From positions 248,001 to 312,000 of the forward strand of contig NZ_JAODOR010000011.1 of the NCBI RefSeq assembly GCF_025398275.1: DNA of 64,000 nt. The letters are read 5' to 3'. Below the pieces are notes generated by a model that worked only from the letters and a program-made list of their open reading frames with translations, was not told where the DNA came from and did not search any database. This DNA is from Microbacterium memoriense (GTDB lineage: Bacteria > Actinomycetota > Actinomycetes > Actinomycetales > Microbacteriaceae). The position numbers and the translations under genes are program-made. Shown in pieces: positions 9,212 through 19,354 of this stretch; position 1 is the first letter of the stretch, and the number at the start of each line of letters is the position of its first letter.

Positions 9212-10208
9212 AGTCTTCGAGAGCGCTCGTGAGAAGTGTCGATGCGCGAGCATCGAAAGAGTGGTGGAGGCGCAACTCAGCGATGGTTGCATCGCGCTTT
9301 GCGCCGCTCGGCCAGCGGTCGCGGTCGGTGAGGAGCGCGGTCAGGTCAGGCAGGTCGACATAGGTCTGGACGAGGTCACCGAAGACCTCCGACATGTACG
9401 GGACGCTGTCGGAGATCACACGAGCGCCAGCGAAGGTTGCATCGAAGAGTCGGTTGGATAGAAAGCCGCATCGACGCATGTCGTCCCAGTGATCGTTGAG
9501 CACGATGCGCGAGGACGAGTATGCGGCGGGCACGTCTGCAAAAGGAAGATGATCGCCACCAATCGCCGACTCCGGCGCGAAACGCTCCCAATCGTGCCCG
9601 AAGATCGTGAGATCCGCTCCGACGGTGACGGCGTCGCGGATGACGGGACGCTCGATGCCGCGCGATGTTCCCACGAACAGAACGTCGTGGTCATAGCCAT
9701 CGACATCATCTCGGCGGGGGGTGAATCTGCGCGCGGATGCCGCCTGAAGGAGAGGCTGCGCGCCGATCTCGGCGGAGCGGTCCCAGGACATGCTCGCGGC
9801 GAACACCCTGTTCCAGCCGGCGCCGAGTTCATCTGCTCCGACGGCATCGGGATGGCTGATGATCCAGAGGTAGTCGAGTGAACCTTCCAGCGGTTCGATT
9901 CGATGCAGCCCGCGGAGCACGAGCACGACGTCATATCGTCCCGAGGGTGGCGTGGGGTTCGCGCCGAGCGGATGGATCGACACGACCTGACCCAGCCGTT
10001 CGAGAGCGTCGGCGAGATCCTGGGCGAAGGCGGTGTCGCCCCATCGACTTGAGGTTTCGTCATCCGGGGCGCTGATCTTGATGGCCCAGACCAAAGACTT
10101 CTGTCGGACCCGACGACGTCGATCCCGTCGCTCGGATGAGGTCAATCCCCACCAGGGATTCGGGCGGCTTCGCGTCGCCCCGTCATGGTGTCTCCATCGG
10201 ATCGGCAT
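9186..10208 (-). CDS. CgeB-like GT-B glycosyltransferase
   Basis: A 340-residue GT-B protein resembling the CgeB/Glyco_trans_1_2 family. Visible are VVLVLRGLHRIEP and YLWIISHPDA in the N-terminal domain. DHDVLFVGTSRGIERPVI starts the second domain, and NDHWDDMRRCGFLSNRLFDATFAGARVISD is the family's nucleotide-sugar region. The N-terminal 35 residues are basic and lack a signal peptide. ATG 10208 is supported by TAGAAT six nt upstream (leaderless pattern). It stands alone on the minus strand between the first exporter and a divergent membrane protein gene. Donor and acceptor are unknown; a tailoring role on the exported glycan is a reasonable guess. Confidence 0.8.
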   Translation of the reverse strand: MPIRWRHHDGATRSRPNPWWGLTSSERRDRRRRVRQKSLVWAIKISAPDDETSSRWGDTAFAQDLADALERLGQVVSIHPLGANPTPPSGRYDVVLVLRGLHRIEPLEGSLDYLWIISHPDAVGADELGAGWNRVFAASMSWDRSAEIGAQPLLQAASARRFTPRRDDVDGYDHDVLFVGTSRGIERPVIRDAVTVGADLTIFGHDWERFAPESAIGGDHLPFADVPAAYSSSRIVLNDHWDDMRRCGFLSNRLFDATFAGARVISDSVPYMSEVFGDLVQTYVDLPDLTALLTDRDRWPSGAKRDATIAELRLHHSFDARASTLLTSALEDFRRTRRGR

Positions 10209-10220
10209 CTGGCGATTCTA
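10209..10220 (-). promoter_or_regulatory. Putative leaderless promoter -10 for the CgeB-like gene
   Basis: Read on the minus strand, TAGAAT (10220-10215) is followed by six nt and then ATG 10208. This supports the otherwise RBS-less start of the gene. Confidence 0.55.
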
Positions 10221-10283
10221 CGTCCAGCGCGCAGAGCGCCGATCGTGCGGTGAAGGGCTCAGATCAGCTGCGGCTGACCTTGG

Positions 10284-10331
10284 TAGCCTTTTGGAGAGCA
10301 GATCGCTGGGGGACGCCGGAATCGAAAGGGG
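10284..10331 (+). promoter_or_regulatory. Putative -10 and ribosome site for the GT-C-like gene
   Basis: TAGCCT at 10284-10289 is a candidate -10, giving a leader of roughly 40 nt. AAAGGGG at 10326-10331 lies 5 nt before GTG 10337 and decides that start. No clear -35 is visible. Confidence 0.4.
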
Positions 10332-10336
10332 CCTAT

Positions 10337-12364
10337 GTGAGTAGGTCGCACATGCAGATCGGTGTGAGGACGCAGCGGGTAAGGGACTGGTGGGTGGAGT
10401 TCACTGTTCCCGCAGCTTCGGGCCTTCCCCGGCGCGGCGTCTTGCTGACCGGGCTCCTGTCGTTGCTCGTCGTCTTTCTCGTGCTCGTCGCCACCGCCAT
10501 CAACGGCACGTCTTCCGGCGCGTTCTTCCCCCTCATCTACAGCGGAGCCGACCCGGCACTCCTCTTCGGTCAGCCGAATCTGATCCGCACGGATGAATGG
10601 AACGTGCAGACGGTGTGGGCGATCACTCAAGTCCAACAGGGGCTCCCCGCGTTGAACGGGAGCTTCCCTGGAGGGATGGACTCCACGATCCCGCAGGACC
10701 TGCCGAGGCTCGATTGGACGGTCGCGTTCCGGCCTCACCTGTGGGGGTTCCTCTTTCTTGACGTCGACCACGCGCAGGCTTGGAAATGGTGGTCTCCTGT
10801 CTTCGGTCTCGCCGCGGCGACGTGGACGTTCATCGTCTCGCTCCTCCCTCGGCGCCCCCTCATGGCCATGGTGCTGGCCATCGCGTTCACCGCGAGTCCC
10901 TTCTTCGCCTGGTGGCTCCTGCAGACCACGCTGTGGCCCGTTGCGTGGGGCTTCGCCGTTCTCGCGGCGGCGATCTGGGCCGCTCGATCCACGTCGCGCA
11001 CGGCACTGTGGGTATGGAGGGCAGTCGTCGGCTATCTCACCGTCGTCGTCGGCATGGGCATCTACGTTCCGTTCATCATTCCTGTGGCATTGGTGGCGGC
11101 GTTCGTCGTGACCGGAATTGCCATCGAGGCATCCCGATCACGAGGATGGGCGACGGTTGTTCGGCGATTCTCAGGGTTGGTCATCGCAGGACTGGGCGCG
11201 GGCGTGATTCTCGTTCTCTGGATCGTCACGCGCTGGGACACGGTGGATGACTTCCTTTCCACGGCCTACCCCGGCGAGCGGCTCGAGCCGACGGGCGGCG
11301 CGGCGAACGCACAGGGCGTTGCGGCGGTGTTCGGTTCGTCGTTCACCAACTCGTTGCGGCATGCCGGCACCTTCCTCAATGGGAATGCATCGGAATCCGC
11401 GACCTTTTTCCTTCCCGGTGTGTTCCTCGGCGCGATCGTTTTGTGGCTTGCGGTCCGTGAGCGTCGAGCGGGGCGAGCCCTCCCCTGGAGCGCCCTCCTC
11501 GGATATGGTGCCGTCTTGCTGCTGTTGGCCTTCATCTTCGTGCCGGGGTGGGACGCTGTCGCCCATGCGCTCTTCCTCGACCGTTCGACATCGGGTCGCG
11601 CGAGAATCGGATTGGGATTCGGCTCGATGGTGATCGTCGTCCTCCTCCTTTCCAGGATTTCGCCGAGGTCACGTCCGAGCTGGCTCGTGAGTTCGATCGG
11701 GCCCGTGGTCTTCCTCGCCTCCCAGGCGGCGATCGCGATCGGGCTCGGTGTTCTCGCTCCGGATCTTCTGCGCGCATCCGGGGTCTGGTGGTTCTACGCG
11801 GTCCTTGGCAGCGTCGCGATACTCTCGGTCGCGCGCGGATGGCGTGTCGTCACGGCGACGGCCTTGCTGCTGATATCGGTGGCAGCGACATACAACGTGA
11901 ACCCGGTGTATGTCGGTGTTTTCGATCTGCGGACCACGCAGCCCGCACAAACCATCGAGGCGCTCGACGACGCAGCAGAAGGCACGTGGGTCGGACTGGG
12001 TGGTGGACTCCCGACGGCCCTGCTCTTGGAAAGTGGCGCAACCTCGTTCAATGGATTCCAGGGGGCACCGGGCGAGGTCATGTGGGAAGCCATCGATCCC
12101 GCGGGTGCCTACGAGTTGGAGTGGGACCGACTCGCCGGCGTCTCATGGGTCAACGGAGAAGGCGAACCCACCGTGATGAATCCCTACCCGGATCAAATTC
12201 GGGTCACGTTCGACCCGTGCTCGGAGTTCGCGCAGGAAAACGTCGATCATGTCGTTTCGGATCAGACGCAGGTTCCGAACTCGTCGTGCCTGCGGTTGCA
12301 CGAGGAGTTCCGCCTCAACGGCGCGGACCTGAAGATCTGGCAGGTCATTCCGAAGGCGGGATGA
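10337..12364 (+). CDS. Large polytopic membrane protein, GT-C-like fold
   Basis: A 675-residue membrane protein with about 11-12 hydrophobic helices, beginning with GVLLTGLLSLLVVFLVLVA. The loop after the first helix contains FGQPNLIRTDEWNVQTVWA, with acidic residues where GT-C enzymes place their catalytic aspartate. A soluble tail of about 150 residues (from VYVGVFDLRTTQP) follows the last helix. The architecture resembles polyprenyl-phosphate-sugar dependent transferases such as Dpm/Pmt or arabinofuranosyl transferases, but I do not recognise a named family. GTG 10337 has AAAGGGG just upstream. It sits among glycan genes and ends 2 nt from a convergent GT2 gene. Transfer of a lipid-linked sugar outside the membrane is an inference. 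Confidence 0.75.
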   Translation: MSRSHMQIGVRTQRVRDWWVEFTVPAASGLPRRGVLLTGLLSLLVVFLVLVATAINGTSSGAFFPLIYSGADPALLFGQPNLIRTDEWNVQTVWAITQVQQGLPALNGSFPGGMDSTIPQDLPRLDWTVAFRPHLWGFLFLDVDHAQAWKWWSPVFGLAAATWTFIVSLLPRRPLMAMVLAIAFTASPFFAWWLLQTTLWPVAWGFAVLAAAIWAARSTSRTALWVWRAVVGYLTVVVGMGIYVPFIIPVALVAAFVVTGIAIEASRSRGWATVVRRFSGLVIAGLGAGVILVLWIVTRWDTVDDFLSTAYPGERLEPTGGAANAQGVAAVFGSSFTNSLRHAGTFLNGNASESATFFLPGVFLGAIVLWLAVRERRAGRALPWSALLGYGAVLLLLAFIFVPGWDAVAHALFLDRSTSGRARIGLGFGSMVIVVLLLSRISPRSRPSWLVSSIGPVVFLASQAAIAIGLGVLAPDLLRASGVWWFYAVLGSVAILSVARGWRVVTATALLLISVAATYNVNPVYVGVFDLRTTQPAQTIEALDDAAEGTWVGLGGGLPTALLLESGATSFNGFQGAPGEVMWEAIDPAGAYELEWDRLAGVSWVNGEGEPTVMNPYPDQIRVTFDPCSEFAQENVDHVVSDQTQVPNSSCLRLHEEFRLNGADLKIWQVIPKAG

Positions 12365-12366
12365 TC

Positions 12367-13248
12367 TCAGCGCCCGGACGCGTGCCTGATCAGGCTGCCT
12401 GCTCCGGCACGATCGCCGACGCGAAGAGCGGCCGGTACTCGGGTGAGAGCGTTGATTCGGCTGGACAAATGAGTTCGCGCCGCGCGCGCGGCCTGGTGCC
12501 AGCCTTGCTCGTCGAACAAGGCAGCCTCCTCGAGGAAGAACCGCCGCTCTTCGGCGAAACGACTCCCATCGACTGCGCGCCACGAGGAGACGCTTGCCGC
12601 ATGCCGCCGGTAGTGGAACACGACTTCGTCGTCGAGGACGAGACCGCGACCTGCCCTGCATACGTCCAGGGCCAGGGCCAGGTCCTGCACGACATCGAAA
12701 TCGGGGCGAAAGCCGATGGAACGCACCGTCGGCCCGTGCCACGCAAGCGCAGGAAAGTTCATCCAGTTGCCGCGTGTGATGCTCACGGCGAGGTTCTCCC
12801 CAGACAGCGTGGTGGGGCGAGGGCCACGCGGGCGGTACATCGACTTCGCGGTATCGACGAGAGTGCGCACCGGCCGCCCGTCCGAATCGATGACGTCCGC
12901 GCCGGGGTGGATGAATCCGGCCGACGGATACTGATCCGCGAGATCCAGGACGCGCTGGACGTATCCGGATTCCATGATGTCGTCGCAACCGAACACCGTC
13001 ACCCACTCGGCGGCCGATCGTTCCAGGCATTCCTGGAACGTCGGGTTGATCCCGTGATTCTCCGAATGGCGGATGTACTCCACCCGCGGATCGCTGATGG
13101 ACCGAGCCCACGCCCCGGGCGCCGTATCCGGGTTCGCGTCATCGATGATGACGAGGCGCCACCGATCGTCGGCCTGTGTGAGCACGCTCTCCACCGCAGC
13201 CCGGAAGTGGTCGTCCCGCCCGTAGAACGGCAACATGATGTCCAACAC
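12367..13248 (-). CDS. GT2 family glycosyltransferase
   Basis: A 293-residue GT2 (GT-A fold) protein. The N-terminus LDIMLPFYGRDDHFRAAVESV and the RLVIIDDANPDTAP motif form the nucleotide site. VTVFGCDDIMESGYVQ carries the metal-binding CDD, and residues near FDVVQDLALALD form the acceptor side. No membrane helix is present. The start is GTG 13248 with GGAGG seven nt upstream. The promoter region is shared with the divergent flippase gene. The sugar specificity cannot be told. Its lone minus-strand position inside a mostly plus-strand cluster suggests independent control. Confidence 0.88.
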   Translation of the reverse strand: MLDIMLPFYGRDDHFRAAVESVLTQADDRWRLVIIDDANPDTAPGAWARSISDPRVEYIRHSENHGINPTFQECLERSAAEWVTVFGCDDIMESGYVQRVLDLADQYPSAGFIHPGADVIDSDGRPVRTLVDTAKSMYRPRGPRPTTLSGENLAVSITRGNWMNFPALAWHGPTVRSIGFRPDFDVVQDLALALDVCRAGRGLVLDDEVVFHYRRHAASVSSWRAVDGSRFAEERRFFLEEAALFDEQGWHQAARAARTHLSSRINALTRVPAALRVGDRAGAGSLIRHASGR

Positions 13249-13283
13249 GGAACTACCTCCACTTCGCGGGCACTGCCCGGACG

Positions 13284-13298
13284 ATAGTATTCCCTCTC
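13284..13298. promoter_or_regulatory. Divergent promoter with overlapping -10 elements
   Basis: On the plus strand TAGTAT (13285-13290) is eight nt before ATG 13299. On the minus strand TACTAT (13289-13284) would start the 12367-13248 transcript with a leader of about 28 nt containing GGAGG. The two -10 hexamers use nearly the same base pairs, so only one polymerase could occupy them at a time. Confidence 0.5.
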
Positions 13299-14543
13299 AT
13301 GGAGAGACGGGATTCTGCAACCGTCGATTCGGTCTACTCACTCGTCGGTGTCCTGGCTCAGGGACTTGCGAGATTCGCCTATACCGCGATCGTTGCTCGG
13401 CTGCTCGGGGCGTCGGCTCTCGCCGACGTGAATCTGGCGCTGGCTGTGGCGATTCTGCTGTCCCTTTTGTGGCCGACGGCCGCAGGCAACGCGGCAGCGG
13501 CCTTTGCGCGAGGAGATGACGTTCGGTTCGAACGCTCGCTGCTGCGTGGCGTGTTGATTTCTCTCATTCCGCTCGCAGCCGTGGGTGCGGCTGTTGCGGG
13601 GTTGGTCGGTGGGGGCGCCGAAGCGGCGGTACAGACAGCGATGTCGACGGTTGCGTGGTCGGCGTACATCTTCGGACGGGGTGTTTTCATCGGCGGGGGA
13701 CGCTTCCGGACCGCCGCCGTGTGGGATGTCGTCACCGGGATCGGCGCGATCGGTGCCCTTTTCGGGTTCATCGCATTGGGCTGGACGTCGTGGATCCTCA
13801 TACCGCTGATCGTCGGCTATTTGGTCTTCGCGACTGTGGCCCTCGCGACACGGAATCGAGCGCACGCGTCTCTGTCCGCTGGTGATGGGTCTCGTGTGAG
13901 ACTTACGCACTTCATCGTCTGGAACTCACTCGCTCTCATCGCCACCAACGGTCTGATGCAGGGATCAATGGTTGTTGCGAGCGCCTTCGATACACCGGCG
14001 CGAGCCGGTCAATTCGCCGCAGCGTTGTCGTTGGCCACCCCCGTGTCGATGGTTGCCCAGGCCGTCACGCAGGCCATGCTTCCGCGATTCGGACGGTGGT
14101 CCAGTCTCCCCGAGACCGAAAGGCTCGCCCGGGTGCGGCGATCGACGATTGTCCTTGGCGTACTCATGGCCGGAGGCAGCCTTTTGGTGGCTCTTGTCGT
14201 GCCGTGGGTTCTGCCGCTGGTCTACGGCGTGGCATTCACACCAGCTGTGCCGCTCGCACAGGGACTCATGGTCGCGGTCTTCGCCTTCTCGATGTCAGTC
14301 TTCTTCGCGGCCTATCTGGCTACCGTGGGCCGTGCGCGGCTGTCCACCGGTCTCACCGGGATCGGCTCGGCGGTTGGTGTCGCGACGATGCTCGTCGTCG
14401 CCGGGACGGAGACAGGCTCAGTCGGCGCGGTGGTCGGCGCCGGCGCGGGAATGGTCGTTTCGTTGGTGTTGCTCGGGTGGGCGGTACTGATCGGACCTCG
14501 ACGCGACGGTCCGAGACCGAGGCTCGGGGCAGTGCACGGGTAG
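13299..14543 (+). CDS. MVF-type lipid-linked oligosaccharide flippase (Wzx-like)
   Basis: A 414-residue protein with about 12 membrane helices and the overall layout of the MurJ/Wzx (MOP) superfamily. It begins MERRDSATVDSVYSLVGVLA and has the typical first-helix ARFAYTAIVARLLGASALAD. Such proteins flip undecaprenyl-linked sugar units from the cytoplasmic to the outer face. It is shorter than MurJ and lacks obvious MurJ motifs, so a role in the polysaccharide pathway is more likely than peptidoglycan. Start ATG 13299 follows TAGTAT at leaderless distance. Its stop codon TAG overlaps a TAGACT hexamer (14541-14546) that may serve the next gene. Confidence 0.85.
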   Translation: MERRDSATVDSVYSLVGVLAQGLARFAYTAIVARLLGASALADVNLALAVAILLSLLWPTAAGNAAAAFARGDDVRFERSLLRGVLISLIPLAAVGAAVAGLVGGGAEAAVQTAMSTVAWSAYIFGRGVFIGGGRFRTAAVWDVVTGIGAIGALFGFIALGWTSWILIPLIVGYLVFATVALATRNRAHASLSAGDGSRVRLTHFIVWNSLALIATNGLMQGSMVVASAFDTPARAGQFAAALSLATPVSMVAQAVTQAMLPRFGRWSSLPETERLARVRRSTIVLGVLMAGGSLLVALVVPWVLPLVYGVAFTPAVPLAQGLMVAVFAFSMSVFFAAYLATVGRARLSTGLTGIGSAVGVATMLVVAGTETGSVGAVVGAGAGMVVSLVLLGWAVLIGPRRDGPRPRLGAVHG

Positions 14544-14580
14544 ACTTCGATGGTTTGCACTCGCGATATCGAAGGTGACC

Positions 14581-15747
14581 ATGGATACGAATGACGGCGT
14601 CGAACTGACGATCCTCATGCCCTGCCTCAACGAGGCAGAGACACTGGCGACGTGCATCGACAAGGCCACGGGATACCTCGCCCGGTCGGGTGTTGTCGGC
14701 GAGGTGCTCATCGCCGACAACGGCAGCACCGATGGATCGCAGCAGATCGCGCGGGACCATGGTGCGCGCGTTGCGGACATCCCGGTCAAGGGGTACGGGG
14801 CTGCTCTGATCGGCGGTATGGAGTCCGCGCGAGGAACCTACGTCATCATGGGCGATGCTGACGACAGCTACGACTTCGAGAACCTCGACCCGTTTGTCGA
14901 GCGGCTGCGGGCAGGTGACGACCTGGTGATGGGCAACCGATTCCGCGGTGGTATCGAGCCGGGTGCCATGCCACCGCTGCACAAGTACCTCGGGAACCCG
15001 GTGCTCACATGGATCGGACGCTCACTTTTCCGCTCGCCGATCAAGGACTTTCACTGTGGTCTTCGCGGGTACAACCGCGCATCGATGCTCAACCTTGAGC
15101 TGAAGACGACGGGGATGGAGTTCGCGAGCGAAATGGTCGTGAAGTCGACGCTCGCCGGGTTGCAGGTGAGCGAGGTGCCGACCACGCTTAGGAAGGACGG
15201 GCGGAGCCGCCCGCCCCATCTACGCAGCTGGCGGGACGGGTGGCGGCATCTTCGGTTCCTGCTCATCTTCAGCCCTCGATGGCTCTTCCTGGTCCCCGGG
15301 TTGCTCGCCCTCGGTATCGGCGTGCTCGGTTCGCTTCTTCTGTTGCTGGGGCCGACGACGATCGGCGGGGTCGGGTTCGATGTCGCGAGTCAGGTTTATC
15401 TCGCGGCATTGGCGATCGTGGGGTATCAAGCAGTCCTGTTTGCCATCATGACGAAGCTGTATGCGGAACGTGAGGGTTTCCGGCTGCCGCGCAGTCGCAG
15501 TTTCAGTTGGTTCGCTCAGCGTGCCACTTTGGAGACGTTCTCGCTCGGTGGTGCCGGTCTTTTCCTCATCGGGCTGGTCGTCCTGATTATCCAGATTGTG
15601 GGCTGGGGCCAGTCGGGTTTCGGCGCTCTCGACCCGCAGGCGACCATTCGCGTAGCGATTCCGGGCTCATTGTTCATGGTCTTGGGTGCGCAGACGATCA
15701 TGACCGGGATGTTCATCGGCATCCTCACGATTCCCACGCGATCCTGA
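14581..15747 (+). CDS. GT2 polyprenyl-phosphate glycosyltransferase with C-terminal membrane helices
   Basis: A 388-residue protein. Residues 1-220 form a DPM1/DPG-synthase-like GT2 domain with LTILMPCLNEAETL, ADNGSTDGSQ, the metal motif MGDADDSYDF and the acceptor motif DFHCGLRGYNR. Residues 230-388 contain four membrane helices, including LFLVPGLLALGIGVLGSLLL. Proteins of this type charge undecaprenyl phosphate with a sugar that GT-C enzymes use outside the membrane, which fits the GT-C-like protein at 10337-12364. ATG 14581 has GAAGG five nt upstream; an in-frame GTG at 14575 is the alternative. A possible -10, TAGACT, overlaps the preceding stop codon. Confidence 0.92.
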   Translation: MDTNDGVELTILMPCLNEAETLATCIDKATGYLARSGVVGEVLIADNGSTDGSQQIARDHGARVADIPVKGYGAALIGGMESARGTYVIMGDADDSYDFENLDPFVERLRAGDDLVMGNRFRGGIEPGAMPPLHKYLGNPVLTWIGRSLFRSPIKDFHCGLRGYNRASMLNLELKTTGMEFASEMVVKSTLAGLQVSEVPTTLRKDGRSRPPHLRSWRDGWRHLRFLLIFSPRWLFLVPGLLALGIGVLGSLLLLLGPTTIGGVGFDVASQVYLAALAIVGYQAVLFAIMTKLYAEREGFRLPRSRSFSWFAQRATLETFSLGGAGLFLIGLVVLIIQIVGWGQSGFGALDPQATIRVAIPGSLFMVLGAQTIMTGMFIGILTIPTRS

Positions 15748-15755
15748 CATTGCAC

Positions 15756-17773
<2,018 letters not shown>

Positions 17774-17784
17774 CTCTCGCCACA

Positions 17785-17797
17785 TAGACTCGAACCC
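17785..17797 (+). promoter_or_regulatory. Putative leaderless promoter -10 for second wzm
   Basis: TAGACT at 17785-17790 is seven nt before GTG 17798, and no Shine-Dalgarno precedes that GTG. The hexamer lies in the 24-nt gap after glf. Confidence 0.5.
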
Positions 17798-18592
17798 GTG
17801 ACCACAGCCATCGTCGGCGCACCGGGCTCCCCGCGTCGCTACCTCCATTCGCTGTGGCTCCTGTCGGCGCGTGACCTTCGTGTGCGCTACGCGACGAGCG
17901 CCCTGGGATACCTGTGGTCGGTGCTTGATCCGCTGGTGATGAGCCTGATCTATTGGTTTGTGTTCACGCAGGTCTTCCAGCGCGGAAACATCGGTGCTGA
18001 ACCGTACATCGTGTTCCTGATCTCGGGCCTCCTTCCGTGGGTGTGGTTCAACATGTGTGTGAGCGACTTCACTCGTGCGTTCCGGAAAGACGCTCGCCTC
18101 GTGCGATCGACGGCGATTCCCAGATCCATCTGGGTGAACCGGATCGTGGTCAGCAAGGGTGTGGAGTTCCTCTTCTCCTTGCCTGTTCTCGCTGTGTTCG
18201 CGGTTTTCGCCGGCGCCACAGCAGGATGGGGCCTTCTGCTCCTCCCCGTGGCAGTGATACTGCAATTGGTGCTTCTCGTCGGGTTGGGACTTCTCATCGC
18301 GCCGCTTTGCGTGATCTGGGGGGACTTGGAGCGTACGACCAGGCTGATCCTCCGCGTCATGTTCTACGCGTCGCCGATCATCTACAGCGTCGCCGATCTG
18401 CCGGGAATATTCGGTCAGCTCGCGATCCTCAACCCACTAGCGGGGATCTTCACCCTGTATCGCGTGGGCCTTTTTCCGCAGGAATGGAACCCAGCGGCTG
18501 TCGGCGTGGGGGCAGCGATGAGCGTCGGGATCCTGGTTCTCGGCATTGCGGTTTTCCGCCAACTCGAGCGCACAGTGCTGAAGGAGCTTTGA
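17798..18592 (+). CDS. ABC-2 type export permease, second Wzm
   Basis: A 264-residue permease with six membrane helices, related to the first Wzm but shorter at the N-terminus. It shows LLSARDLRVRYATSALGYLW, the entry motif of the family, then SLIYWFVFTQVFQ, GLLPWVWFNMC and MFYASPIIYSV. It would move a lipid-linked galactofuranose-containing polymer across the membrane with the ATPase that overlaps its stop codon. Mycobacteria have a comparable Wzm-Wzt pair near the galactofuranosyltransferase GlfT1 for arabinogalactan export. Start GTG 17798 is supported by the TAGACT element rather than by a ribosome site. Confidence 0.94.
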   Translation: MTTAIVGAPGSPRRYLHSLWLLSARDLRVRYATSALGYLWSVLDPLVMSLIYWFVFTQVFQRGNIGAEPYIVFLISGLLPWVWFNMCVSDFTRAFRKDARLVRSTAIPRSIWVNRIVVSKGVEFLFSLPVLAVFAVFAGATAGWGLLLLPVAVILQLVLLVGLGLLIAPLCVIWGDLERTTRLILRVMFYASPIIYSVADLPGIFGQLAILNPLAGIFTLYRVGLFPQEWNPAAVGVGAAMSVGILVLGIAVFRQLERTVLKEL

Positions 18593-19332
18593 TGGACGAG
18601 CTGGCCATCCGTGTCATCGACCTCGGTGTGCGATTCCGCCGCAATCGTCGCGGACGTCGCTCGCTGAAGGACCTCTTCGCCGGCGCGAAGCGCCGCACCC
18701 GTCCCAATGAGTTCTGGGCTTTGCGTAGTGTGTCCTTCGAGGTTCGATGCGGCGAAGCCATAGGCGTCGTCGGGCGGAATGGGCAGGGGAAATCCACGTT
18801 GCTCAAGCTGGTCGCCGGTGTGCTCCTTCCCGACGAAGGCTCCGTAGACGTGCGCGGGGGAGTGGCGCCGCTGATCGAGATCACCGGCGGATTCGTCGGA
18901 GACCTCACCGTTCGTGAGAATATCCGTCTGACCGCGGGGCTGCACGGGATGTCGAAGACCGAGGTCGCACGGCGGTTTGACGGCATCGTGGATTTTGCTG
19001 AGATCGCCGATTTCGTCGACATGCCCTACAAGCACCTGTCGAACGGGATGAAGGTGCGTTTGGCCTTCTCGGTCGTCTCCCAGTTGGATGAGCCGACACT
19101 TCTCGTCGACGAGGTACTCGCCGTAGGAGACAAGGCCTTCCGCGAGAAGTGCTATCGCCGAATCGACGAGCTACTCGCCGAAGGAAGGACGCTTTTCTTC
19201 GTCAGCCACAATGAGAAGGACCTCCGCCGCTTCTGCACGCGTGGTCTTTATCTGGACGCACACGGGCTGAAGCTCGATGCCTCGATCTCCGACGTGTTGG
19301 ACGCCTACAACGCCGACTCCGCCGCCCGCTGA
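18592..19332 (+). CDS. ABC export ATPase, second Wzt without cargo domain
   Basis: A 246-residue ATPase with Walker A GRNGQGKST, signature LSNGMKVRLAFSV and Walker B TLLVDEVLAVGDK. It ends soon after the ATPase fold (VLDAYNADSAAR), so it lacks the C-terminal glycan-recognition domain present in the first Wzt. Family knowledge links this short form to export that is coupled to synthesis rather than to chain-end recognition. ATG 18592 overlaps the permease stop (TGATG), and AAGGAG lies five nt upstream, so the pair is translationally coupled. This is the last plus-strand gene of the lower-GC cluster; its convergent neighbour begins 22 nt away. Confidence 0.95.
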   Translation: MDELAIRVIDLGVRFRRNRRGRRSLKDLFAGAKRRTRPNEFWALRSVSFEVRCGEAIGVVGRNGQGKSTLLKLVAGVLLPDEGSVDVRGGVAPLIEITGGFVGDLTVRENIRLTAGLHGMSKTEVARRFDGIVDFAEIADFVDMPYKHLSNGMKVRLAFSVVSQLDEPTLLVDEVLAVGDKAFREKCYRRIDELLAEGRTLFFVSHNEKDLRRFCTRGLYLDAHGLKLDASISDVLDAYNADSAAR

Positions 19333-19354
19333 CGGCGGGCGTGCCCGAGCGGTA

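Noticed and set aside
11548-13287. A 579-residue plus-strand frame spanning two convergent genes
   Set aside because: It covers the ends of a membrane protein gene and a GT2 gene without any recognisable domain.
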